The position numbers were made by a program, and so were the translations under genes. Of a stretch of 64,000 nt of DNA, positions 57,268 through 64,000 are shown piece by piece. Below the pieces are notes generated by a model. That model saw only the letters and a list, made by a program, of their open reading frames with translations. It made no database searches and was not told the DNA's origin. The DNA is from Paenibacillus xerothermodurans. GTDB taxonomy: Bacteria; Bacillota; Bacilli; Paenibacillales; NBRC-103111. The DNA is taken from positions 1 to 64,000 of the forward strand of contig NZ_NHRJ02000001.1 in the NCBI RefSeq assembly GCF_002220865.2, written 5' to 3'. Numbering within the stretch: the first letter of the stretch is position 1; each line of letters starts with the position of its first letter.

Positions 57268-58359
57268 ATGCTTCTTCAGAGCAAGTTTTTCAAAATTTGT
57301 CTAGGTATTATTTGTGTACTACTGATCATCCTGCTCTTATCCAAAGTCAACTTCATTTTCAAACCACTTTACATGATGTTTAACATTTTGATTGTGCCTA
57401 TTACCTTGTCAGGATTTTTGTACTATCTGATGCGGCCCATAGTGAACTTTTTAAGCAAGCGCAAAGTGAACACTATGGTTGCGATCCTGCTGATGTACTT
57501 CCTGCTGGGCACGGGGTTTATTCTTTTTCTGGTCATGGTGTGGCCTACGCTTGAAACACAGATGAATAATTTCACACAGGGAGCGCCTGAACTCGTGCAA
57601 CAATTTCAACAGCAGGTGGATGAGCTGCAGCAAAACAGGCTTGTTTCGATGTTCTGGCAAAACGGATCAAGTCTCTCAACTCAGTTGTCCGAATACCTTA
57701 GCAATGGAATTAAGGCAGCCAGGAATTACATGAGCGGCGCCATCTCTCTGGTGACAAACTTCGTCATCGTGGTTGCCACCGTGCCTATTATCCTGTATTA
57801 CATGCTAAAAGAAGGTGATCAGCTGCCCTCCTCCGTCTTGCACATCATTCCTCGCCGCTATCGCGCCGACGGTAAAAAGGCCATCCATGAAATCGACTCG
57901 GCGCTAAGCGGCTTTATCGTCGGGAGGGTTATTATCACGCTGCTGCTTGGCGTGATTATGTTCCTCGGCTTTTTGCTCATCGGGCTGCCTTACCCGCTGC
58001 TCTTGGCACTGGTCGGCACGGTGTTCAACCTGATCCCTTACGTCGGTCCCATACTTGGGGCTGTGCCGGTACTGATCGTAGCATTCACTGAATCTGCGAG
58101 TATGGTGCTATGGTCGCTCGTTGTCATAATAGTTGCGCAGCAAGTGGAAGAGACGCTGCTGTCACCCCATATCTATGGAAAAAAGCTGGATATTCATCCG
58201 CTGACCACCGTGATTATATTGCTGGTGGCCGGGGACATGGGCGGCATACTAGGTTTGATTCTTGCGATTCCGGTGTATATGGTGATCAAAATCGTGGTGG
58301 TGCACATCTATCGGTTATTTTTTGAGGAAAAAGTGGAGGAGCTCGTGGAAGAAGCCTGA
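57268..58359 (+). CDS. AI-2E family transporter
   Basis: This 363-residue membrane protein has seven or eight spans, a cytoplasmic region of about 70 residues (GAPELVQQFQQQVDELQQNRL) after the third span, and the conserved LLALVGTVFNLIPYVGPILGAVP and EETLLSPHIYGKKLDIHPL. The family (YdbI/PerM type) includes proposed autoinducer-2 exporters, Na+/H+ antiporters and transporters of unknown cargo. Its C-terminus is acidic (FFEEKVEELVEEA). The start at 57268 is preceded by GGGGAG. It stands alone. Confidence 0.9.
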   Translation: MLLQSKFFKICLGIICVLLIILLLSKVNFIFKPLYMMFNILIVPITLSGFLYYLMRPIVNFLSKRKVNTMVAILLMYFLLGTGFILFLVMVWPTLETQMNNFTQGAPELVQQFQQQVDELQQNRLVSMFWQNGSSLSTQLSEYLSNGIKAARNYMSGAISLVTNFVIVVATVPIILYYMLKEGDQLPSSVLHIIPRRYRADGKKAIHEIDSALSGFIVGRVIITLLLGVIMFLGFLLIGLPYPLLLALVGTVFNLIPYVGPILGAVPVLIVAFTESASMVLWSLVVIIVAQQVEETLLSPHIYGKKLDIHPLTTVIILLVAGDMGGILGLILAIPVYMVIKIVVVHIYRLFFEEKVEELVEEA

Positions 58360-58458
58360 CTTCACCGACTGCGAAGGAGCGGTAAAACGACAGCGCCGCG
58401 GCAAAAAATGGATGACGTCGGGCAACCTTAAAGGAAGTTCTTGGCTAAATATTAAAAA

Positions 58459-58578
58459 TGCACCAATGCATTGTCCGTACTAAGGTAGACTGTGCATTGG
58501 TGCAGCTTACTCAAGCGTTTTTGCAACGCGTACTAAGGTGTACTGTGCATTGGTCAGCTTACTAGAGCGTTTTGCAAA
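58459..58578 (+). repeat. Tandem 53-bp repeat with a 12-bp inverted repeat
   Basis: GTACTAAGGT...ACTGTGCATTGG...CAGCTTACT...GAGCGTTTT-GCAA recurs at 58477 and 58530 with small differences. TGCACCAATGCA (58459-58470) is the exact complement of TGCATTGGTGCA (58493-58504). The stretch 58360-58640 contains no gene. Confidence 0.8.
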
Positions 58579-58640
58579 GTTCTGTTGCACAGGCGTGTTG
58601 TTGCGATGTGAATGGGCGGAGAGCGCTGCACTGTCTACTG

Positions 58641-59309
58641 CTAGCGTTGGCTTATATGGTCGTTCCAGCTTGTCGCCTGCTGCCTGCGCTTCACAAAAGC
58701 AGAAAGCACCGCGGTGAGAAGGAGACCGCCGACGAAACCGCCTGTGTGGGCATACACATCCACGTTAGGAATCACGAACGAGTACACGAAACCAATGATC
58801 AATATGGTCATCACCGTCTGCTTGGATTGGTAGTCAATCAGATCTTTGCGGAATATTGACAAATACAAGTAAGCGGCATACACGCCGTAGATCGCGCCGG
58901 ACGCTCCTGCTCCAATGTAATAATCGGCGTGCAGCCAGGCGCTCGCCGCGTTCCCGATAATGCCGCAGGCCAGATAAAACACCGCATAGCGCGCCGAGCC
59001 GAGCAGCCTTTCCAGCGGCGCTGCGAATACGTACAGCGCGAAGCTATTGAACAACAGATGCTCCCAGCCGATGTGAATAAATATCGAGCTGACATAGCGC
59101 CATAGCTCCGGCTGCATGCCGGGCAGATCGAACATTGCTCCGAATCGCAGCAGCGTATCCTCGGCGATCGTCGAACCCTCCCATTCCATAGCAGCCATAA
59201 CGAGCAGATGGATCAGAATGACCGCAGACGTGACCGGATACAACCGGACATATTGCTTTAAGCTTTCCCTTCGTATGAACAAGCGCACACTCCCTTTCCG
59301 GTTTTTCAC
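58641..59309 (-). CDS. Rhomboid family intramembrane serine protease
   Basis: A protein of up to 222 residues with six membrane spans. The catalytic dyad is Ser in GAGASGAIYG (fourth span) and His in VYAHTGGFVGGLL (last span). The oxyanion-site HxxxN reads HIGWEHLLFN. The start is unsure: GTG 59309 has AGAGG touching it, while TTG 59282 has GGAAAGGGAG seven bases upstream and would give 213 residues. It cleaves membrane proteins within the bilayer. Substrates are unknown. Confidence 0.92.
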   Translation of the reverse strand: MKNRKGSVRLFIRRESLKQYVRLYPVTSAVILIHLLVMAAMEWEGSTIAEDTLLRFGAMFDLPGMQPELWRYVSSIFIHIGWEHLLFNSFALYVFAAPLERLLGSARYAVFYLACGIIGNAASAWLHADYYIGAGASGAIYGVYAAYLYLSIFRKDLIDYQSKQTVMTILIIGFVYSFVIPNVDVYAHTGGFVGGLLLTAVLSAFVKRRQQATSWNDHISQR

Positions 59310-59440
59310 CTCTGCGAACTATGTTATCGCTATATATACAGCTGTTACCAGCAAATTAACGCACATTACCATGTTCGAAATTGCATTAATTATAGAACAC
59401 ACGAAGCATGGTAGCAAATGCGGCGGGTTGTCGCTGCCAT

Positions 59441-59463
59441 AAAAAAACCGCGCCTATGCGCGG
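59441..59463 (-). terminator. Terminator of the two small hypothetical genes
   Basis: On the minus strand CCGCGC and GCGCGG enclose ATAG, followed by seven T. It lies 18 bases after the stop codon of the gene at 59482. Confidence 0.8.
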
Positions 59464-59481
59464 AGAGCTTGTCGGTATTAT

Positions 59482-59766
59482 TTACACCTGATTGACCGGC
59501 CCATAATGATTCTCTAACGGCCTGATAGCCAGCCCCATACCATCCACCAAGCCGCGCAAATAAATAATTTTTTCTTTGTCCGGCTCCTCTGCTTCGGCGG
59601 CGTTGGTGAGCTTTCTCCTGAACTTGAACATTGAGGCTTCGAGGTTACTTATCATCGCTGTAATATCTGTCACCGCTTCCTGGCATTCTTTGAAGTCATC
59701 GTCGGTAAAGATACCAGGATTCCTTGTGATCAGCTCTTGAATATAACTCTGCATATTATCGTGCAC
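59482..59766 (-). CDS. Hypothetical protein (94 aa)
   Basis: The protein is helical and acidic (ELITRNPGIFTDDDFKECQE, KFRRKLTNAAEAEEPDKEKI) without signal or membrane span. It starts at a GTG with AAAGGAG ten bases upstream, six bases after the previous gene, and shares its terminator, so the two are co-transcribed. No family was recognised. Confidence 0.7.
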   Translation of the reverse strand: MHDNMQSYIQELITRNPGIFTDDDFKECQEAVTDITAMISNLEASMFKFRRKLTNAAEAEEPDKEKIIYLRGLVDGMGLAIRPLENHYGPVNQV

Positions 59767-59772
59767 ACCGTT

Positions 59773-60174
59773 TCATCTCCTTTCATCTCCTAGTTTGTCT
59801 GTTTTGCCCTCGACAATTCGTCTTTCTATATCATGCCACGACAGCCTGAGAACACTCGCCATACCTACGAACAGTGCGAACAGATCATGAAACCAGTCTT
59901 GATGCTGCTCCCGTCTAGCGATGGTCATATTGATCTTTTTGAACTGCTCAACCAAATTCGGAAGCACTTGGGGCCTGGCGGGGAGATACAGCATCATGGG
60001 ACTGTACCCCAGCTTCACGCCAATCTGCAGCACATAAAGAAAAACGTCGCTGAACGCCTCAACGGATTTTGCATTGTACACTTGCGGCAGCTCGCTTCTT
60101 AGTTTGCGTATTAGCACCTCAACGTCCGTGATGCTGTCCTCGTCTATGGAGCGCACCAGTGTCTGAAATTGCAT
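59773..60174 (-). CDS. Hypothetical protein, possibly MazG-like (133 aa)
   Basis: This all-helical protein contains AFSDVFLYVLQIGVKLGYSP and FHDLFALFVGMASVLRLSWHDIERRIVE. This second half resembles the helical core of MazG-type nucleotide pyrophosphohydrolases, but the EExxE/ExxD metal motif is not clear, so catalysis is doubtful. ATG 60174 follows AGGGGGAG. It forms a two-gene operon with the 94-aa gene. Confidence 0.6.
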   Translation of the reverse strand: MQFQTLVRSIDEDSITDVEVLIRKLRSELPQVYNAKSVEAFSDVFLYVLQIGVKLGYSPMMLYLPARPQVLPNLVEQFKKINMTIARREQHQDWFHDLFALFVGMASVLRLSWHDIERRIVEGKTDKLGDERR

Positions 60175-60392
60175 GGAACTCCCCCTTGTTTTATCGCAGC
60201 AATTGCTGGTAGCGGCAATAGCATGTTTTTAACCGGAAACCAGTGCACATTAAACGCGGTCAGAGCTTTCTATAAGGTTACACAAATTGGTAATTAATTA
60301 TTCGGGTGTCTGCGACCACACACGGCCGTGCGAGTAATAATGTCGGGGTGTTGGAGAGATACTGTTTTAGTGACAAAGGAGGTGATAATCTC

Positions 60393-60617
60393 ATGGCAGG
60401 AACTGAAAACAACGTGATATCCCACGGAATCAACGCTGCTCAAGCTGAGGCCCAAAGCCCGGAGGCGGAGCAAAAAGTGCAGCAGCTGGCAAACGAGCTA
60501 GGCGCAGAAGCGGGAGCCGGCGCTGCCCGCGGAGCAGGCCCGGCAGCTGGCGCAGCAGCCGCAGCGGCAGCGGGGGAACCGCAAGCCGGAACGGCATGCG
60601 CGGGTAACCTGGAATAG
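60393..60617 (+). CDS. Ala/Gly-rich small protein with a perfect ribosome binding site (74 aa)
   Basis: ATG 60393 is preceded by AAAGGAGGTGAT, an exact complement of the 16S rRNA 3' end, spaced four to eight bases. The protein begins MAGTENNVISHGINAAQAEA, has a Glu-rich centre, a long stretch of Ala and Gly (about residues 40-62) and ends with TACAGNLE, holding one Cys. Strong translation signals speak for an abundant product. It could be a spore or surface protein, or a precursor peptide. No family was recognised. Confidence 0.6.
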   Translation: MAGTENNVISHGINAAQAEAQSPEAEQKVQQLANELGAEAGAGAARGAGPAAGAAAAAAAGEPQAGTACAGNLE

Positions 60618-60691
60618 CGCGAGTGCAGCTTAAAGCTCTTCATTTCTAATTACATCGCGTGGTCGCAACAGCGACAGCAACTGTCACGCAG

Positions 60692-60725
60692 CGGAAGGGA
60701 ATCGTAGCCGGCTCCCTTCCGTTTA
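60692..60725 (+). terminator. Intrinsic terminator after the Ala/Gly-rich gene
   Basis: CGGAAGGGA (60692-60700) pairs with TCCCTTCCG (60713-60721), followed by TTTATT. Confidence 0.7.
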
Positions 60726-60848
60726 TTGGCGTTACCGTGAAAGCACACGCAGTCATACCGAGCTCACACGCCTGGGTTTTTTCATACGGTTTGGGGGACA
60801 GTACATAAGAAGGCCTTTTCCTATTTCTTTTCAATTGCGGGGGGAGCA

Positions 60849-62180
60849 ATGAAGGACCAGACTAAAGAGCGGTTCCCACACAACTTACGAGCGGCGTTTC
60901 ACAGCGTGGCAAATCAAATGCGGCGTGGATTCGGCGGTCGTTTCAATTGGGGCAAGCGGCAGCCAAAGGCTGAATTGGACGCACAGTCCCGATTACTGCT
61001 GTTCGTTCAGGGACTGTATTTACTGGGTAACGCATTCTCCGACACCTTCGTCGGCGTGTACCTGTGGAAGCTTAACAATGACTTGTTAATGATCGCCTGG
61101 TTCTTCGTCGCTCAGTATGTGGCGATGGCGCTGACCCTGTGGATCGCCGGGAAGCAGGTTAAAGAAGGCAACAAGATGAACGCGCTGCGCCTTGGCGTCG
61201 GGGTGGCCGCCCTGTTTTATTTGCTGGTGCTGCTGCTCGGTGCAAGAGCCGTGACTTACATACTGCCGCTCGGGGCGCTGCAAGGGGCGGCGGACGGTCT
61301 GTTTTGGCTGGCTAACAACGTGGTTTACTTTGAAGTGACCGACCGTGAGAATCGCGACCGCTTCAATGGCTTCGCCGGACTGCTTACTTCATTCTCTTAC
61401 ATGATTGCGCCATGGATTGCGGGTTATCTGATTACACGGATAAGTGATCCTCTGGGCTATCATCTTATTTTCAGCTTATCCCTCGGCGTGTTTCTAGTCG
61501 GTGTGGTGGCGAGCTTTTTTTTGAAGAAAAGGCAAGCTCAGGATTCGTACGGTTGGTTATTCGGTGTGCGGCAAATCGCGGAACGCGGCGGCCCATGGGG
61601 CCGCATCAGCGCAGCCATGGCCGCACAAGGTGTGCGGGAGGGCGTGTTCAGCTTCGCAATCGGTCTGTTGGTTTACATCGCAACACGCAACGAGATGCAG
61701 CTCGGCAACTACTCTCTGATTACGTCCGCGATCGGTATTATCAGCTATCCCCTGGCCGGCCGGCTATTTGAGCGCCGCAACCGGCTCTGGGGCTCGCTTG
61801 TGGGAATTGTCGCGATCATACTGGCCATTTTCCCGTTTTACTGGGAGATCAGCTACGCGACGTTGTTGGTCTTTGGCATCATGATCGGGGTGTTTTTTCC
61901 GCTGTACACGATTCCGCTCACGTCGGTCGTATTTGACGTGATCGGCCGGGATGAGGAAAGCGCGAGCCGACGGGTGGAATACATTGTCCTTCGGGAGATG
62001 GCGCTCAACGCAGGCCGCGTGTTCGGCACCCTAGTCTTCATCGGTGTGCTCGCTCAGGAGCCGTCTCACCCGCTGTTCACCACGCTGCTGGTTCTGCTTG
62101 GCAGTGCTCCCCTGGCCGCATGGGTGCTGCTGCGCAAATGGCTGGCGGACCCGGTGGACACACCTGTGCAAGGGCCGTGA
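60849..62180 (+). CDS. Major facilitator superfamily transporter
   Basis: This 443-residue protein has a basic N-terminal extension of about 40 residues and 11 or 12 membrane spans. ALQGAADGLFWLANNVVYFEVTDRENRDRFNGF lies between spans four and five, and a second half begins at AAQGVREGVFSF. The pattern fits MFS proteins common in Paenibacillus, with cargo unknown. ATG 60849 follows GGGGGGAGC. It has no partner genes. Confidence 0.87.
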   Translation: MKDQTKERFPHNLRAAFHSVANQMRRGFGGRFNWGKRQPKAELDAQSRLLLFVQGLYLLGNAFSDTFVGVYLWKLNNDLLMIAWFFVAQYVAMALTLWIAGKQVKEGNKMNALRLGVGVAALFYLLVLLLGARAVTYILPLGALQGAADGLFWLANNVVYFEVTDRENRDRFNGFAGLLTSFSYMIAPWIAGYLITRISDPLGYHLIFSLSLGVFLVGVVASFFLKKRQAQDSYGWLFGVRQIAERGGPWGRISAAMAAQGVREGVFSFAIGLLVYIATRNEMQLGNYSLITSAIGIISYPLAGRLFERRNRLWGSLVGIVAIILAIFPFYWEISYATLLVFGIMIGVFFPLYTIPLTSVVFDVIGRDEESASRRVEYIVLREMALNAGRVFGTLVFIGVLAQEPSHPLFTTLLVLLGSAPLAAWVLLRKWLADPVDTPVQGP

Positions 62181-62205
62181 GTTAGTTTACATAAATAAAA
62201 TTATG

Positions 62206-62243
62206 TAAAAAAAGCACCTTGAGACATAAGCGCCCAAGGTGCT
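62206..62243 (-). terminator. Terminator of the fourth ABC importer operon
   Basis: On the minus strand AGCACCTTG and CAAGGTGCT form nine perfect pairs, followed by seven T. It lies about 30 bases after the stop codon of the permease gene at 62274. Confidence 0.85.
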
Positions 62244-62273
62244 GGCCGTACCGCCTGAACTTAAACCACTGAA

Positions 62274-63122
62274 TCAATACTTGGCGCCTCCGTCCGCCAG
62301 TCCGCCGATAACGAACGACTGAGCGCCAAGGTACAGCACTGCTGCCGGAATCGACGCGATCACTGAGGAGCTCATAAGCAGACCCCAGATGAATGTGTCG
62401 GAAAATTTAAAGCTCGCAATTCCAATCGTCGCGGTCTGCTGGCTTGGGCTGGTTGTTACGACAAGCGCATACAAAAACTCATTCCACGACATCGTGAAAG
62501 CAAATGTCGCTACCACAGCGATGCCCGGAGCCGCGATCGGAAGAATGATTTTCCACAGCGTTTGCAGCCGGCTGCATCCGTCGATGAGTGCAGCCTGCTC
62601 AAGCGATTTAGGAATAGCTTTGAAGTAACTAAGCAGCATATAGCAGCAATAAGGTACGATAAACGTCGGATAAATAATTAGCAAACCAAACTTGTTGTCG
62701 GCGAAACCGAGCTTGCTCACCAGCACATACATCGGTATGAACAGCACGGCAGCCGGCATCAAATAGCAAATAATAATGCTTTTTACAAGAAAGTCGCGGC
62801 CCTTGAATTTCAGTCGCGTTAAACTGTATGACCCGAAAATGCTGATCACCAGAGACACTAATGTGGCAAGTCCGGACACGTATAAGCTGTTTTTAATGTT
62901 TCCCATAAATTCAGTCTCATTGAACAGGTCTACATAGTGCTGCGCGGTCACTTCGGTGGGGATCAACGCGGGCTTAGAGGCGTACATATGTTCGTTCGGT
63001 GTGAAAGAAGTTTTCACCATCCAGTATACCGGAAATAACGTCCAGATCAGACCGGCAATGACGATACAATAAATCAGTACGTTTTTTTGAATCGTGCGCA
63101 CTGTGGCTGCCTTCACCACCAT
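62274..63122 (-). CDS. Sugar ABC transporter permease, MalG type
   Basis: A 282-residue membrane protein with six spans and the EAA loop LEQAALIDGCSRLQTLWKIILPI. It ends with VIGGLADGGAKY. It lies six bases after the MalF-type gene and is closed by a terminator, so it is the last gene of its operon. No ATPase gene is seen. Confidence 0.93.
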   Translation of the reverse strand: MVVKAATVRTIQKNVLIYCIVIAGLIWTLFPVYWMVKTSFTPNEHMYASKPALIPTEVTAQHYVDLFNETEFMGNIKNSLYVSGLATLVSLVISIFGSYSLTRLKFKGRDFLVKSIIICYLMPAAVLFIPMYVLVSKLGFADNKFGLLIIYPTFIVPYCCYMLLSYFKAIPKSLEQAALIDGCSRLQTLWKIILPIAAPGIAVVATFAFTMSWNEFLYALVVTTSPSQQTATIGIASFKFSDTFIWGLLMSSSVIASIPAAVLYLGAQSFVIGGLADGGAKY

Positions 63123-63128
63123 CCCTCC

Positions 63129-64000
63129 TCACTCATCCTTATTGAGCTTCCGTGTCATAAAGAACATCAGCACCAGCAGAATGGGAATAATGGAGCCCGC
63201 CACGCTGAGCGATTTGCCCATATCGTTCTGGAGAAAAGCCATTTCATAGGTGTACACGGAGATCACCGCCGAATTGTACAAAGGGCCCCCTCCCGTAATC
63301 AAGAAAATATTCTCAAAATCATTGAATGTCCAGATCGAGGACAGCATTGTGGTGATAACGATGACCGAGCTGATCGCCGGAATAGTGATCGAAATAAATT
63401 GGCGGATGGGTCCTGCGCCGTCGATTTTAGCGGCTTCATACAACTGCCGGTCGATCGTCTGAAGCCCTCCCAGTATACTGAACAGAAAGAACGGAATTCC
63501 GCGCCAAATGTTCACGATAATAACGGAGACTAACGCGATATTAGGTCCGCTCAGCCAGGCCACCGGTACCTCGATCAGCCCGAAGTCAAGCAAAATCTGA
63601 TTGATGATACCGTACGTATCGTTGTACATCCACTTCCAGGTGAGCGCCGCAACCATCCCGGAAATAGCCCAGGGCACAAGGAACAACACCCGGACGACGG
63701 ATCTACCGAAAAACTGTTGATTGACAGTCAGCGCAAATATCATGCCGAACACCAGTTTGAAGAAGACGTCGGTGACGAAATAGACGAATGTGTTTTTTAA
63801 TACTTTCCAATAGATCGGGTCCGACAAGATTTCGCGATAGTTATCCAGACCTATGAAATTCGCGTCGGCTCCTACCGTTTTATCTGTAAAACTTAAGTAT
63901 AGCGCGTTAACAAACGGGACGCCGATTACTACGAAAATGATAATGACAATCGGCATCACGGACGTATATCCCAACAGCAAATCAGTTTTACGGTTCGATC
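63129..64000 (-). CDS. Sugar ABC transporter permease, MalF type (cut by the window end)
   Basis: The visible part has six spans. It begins at the window edge with SNRKTDLLLGYTSVMPIVII, which is upstream of the first Met-like codon and shows that the gene continues beyond 64000. The EAA loop is LYEAAKIDGAGPIRQFISITIP. It would be preceded by a binding-protein gene outside the window, as in the other three clusters. Confidence 0.92.
   Translation of the reverse strand, partial: SNRKTDLLLGYTSVMPIVIIIFVVIGVPFVNALYLSFTDKTVGADANFIGLDNYREILSDPIYWKVLKNTFVYFVTDVFFKLVFGMIFALTVNQQFFGRSVVRVLFLVPWAISGMVAALTWKWMYNDTYGIINQILLDFGLIEVPVAWLSGPNIALVSVIIVNIWRGIPFFLFSILGGLQTIDRQLYEAAKIDGAGPIRQFISITIPAISSVIVITTMLSSIWTFNDFENIFLITGGGPLYNSAVISVYTYEMAFLQNDMGKSLSVAGSIIPILLVLMFFMTRKLNKDE

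Noticed and set aside
58459-58578. CRISPR array
   Set aside because: Only two units are present, they adjoin without unique spacers, and no cas genes occur.

Overview
The window looks like chromosomal DNA from a low-to-mid GC, Gram-positive, Paenibacillus-like member of the Bacillales. The evidence is strong purine-rich ribosome binding sites, many TTG/GTG starts, sigma-A type promoters with 17-bp spacers, a CcpA cre box and a GlpP-type leader at glpFK, and several sugar ABC importer clusters made of a lipoprotein plus two permeases with no ATPase. The genus is inferred from overall character and was not tested by any search.

Left part (1-9.6 kb): an IS256-family end, a radC scrap, an aldo/keto reductase, a DUF4395-type membrane protein and a GNAT acetyltransferase precede the most distinctive locus, a compact and apparently complete selenocysteine (Sec) system. 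It runs selB - selD - selA - thioredoxin-like gene, with tRNA-Sec (selC) on the opposite strand just downstream. Two of the genes are themselves selenoproteins with an in-frame UGA: SelD (codon 18, GGUGCK) and the thioredoxin (codon 30, WUPGC). Each UGA is followed by a convincing bacterial SECIS-like hairpin. A shared 18-bp dyad-like motif sits before selD and before selA, where it overlaps the -10 box. Conventional gene calling would cut both selenoproteins short.

9.9-15 kb: a 57-aa protein, a MATE exporter, a broken HAD hydrolase, a NIPSNAP protein, a PP2C-like protein and a decayed group II intron (reverse transcriptase remnant plus domain V).

15-46 kb is a carbohydrate-utilisation region: (i) a minus-strand operon of solute-binding lipoprotein, two permeases and a cytoplasmic Cys-type sulfatase, under three AAACGTTT operators; (ii) a broken IS21 element; (iii) a LacI regulator, an ABC importer, a dehydrogenase, an epimerase and a GH13_18-type phosphorylase; (iv) a Gfo/Idh/MocA oxidoreductase and a GH2 glycosidase; (v) a third ABC importer; (vi) a ROK repressor, a YhfX-like PLP protein and an M20 peptidase; (vii) a secreted protein of unknown family and another TIM-barrel epimerase.

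46-64 kb: glpFK with a cre box over the -35 and a terminator/antiterminator leader; a graveyard of pseudogenes (oxidoreductase, acetyltransferases, methyltransferase); a Xer-like tyrosine recombinase; a SRAP-like protein lacking usual catalytic residues; several very small proteins; repeats; an AI-2E family transporter; a rhomboid protease; an MFS transporter; and two permeases of a fourth ABC importer that runs off the window end.
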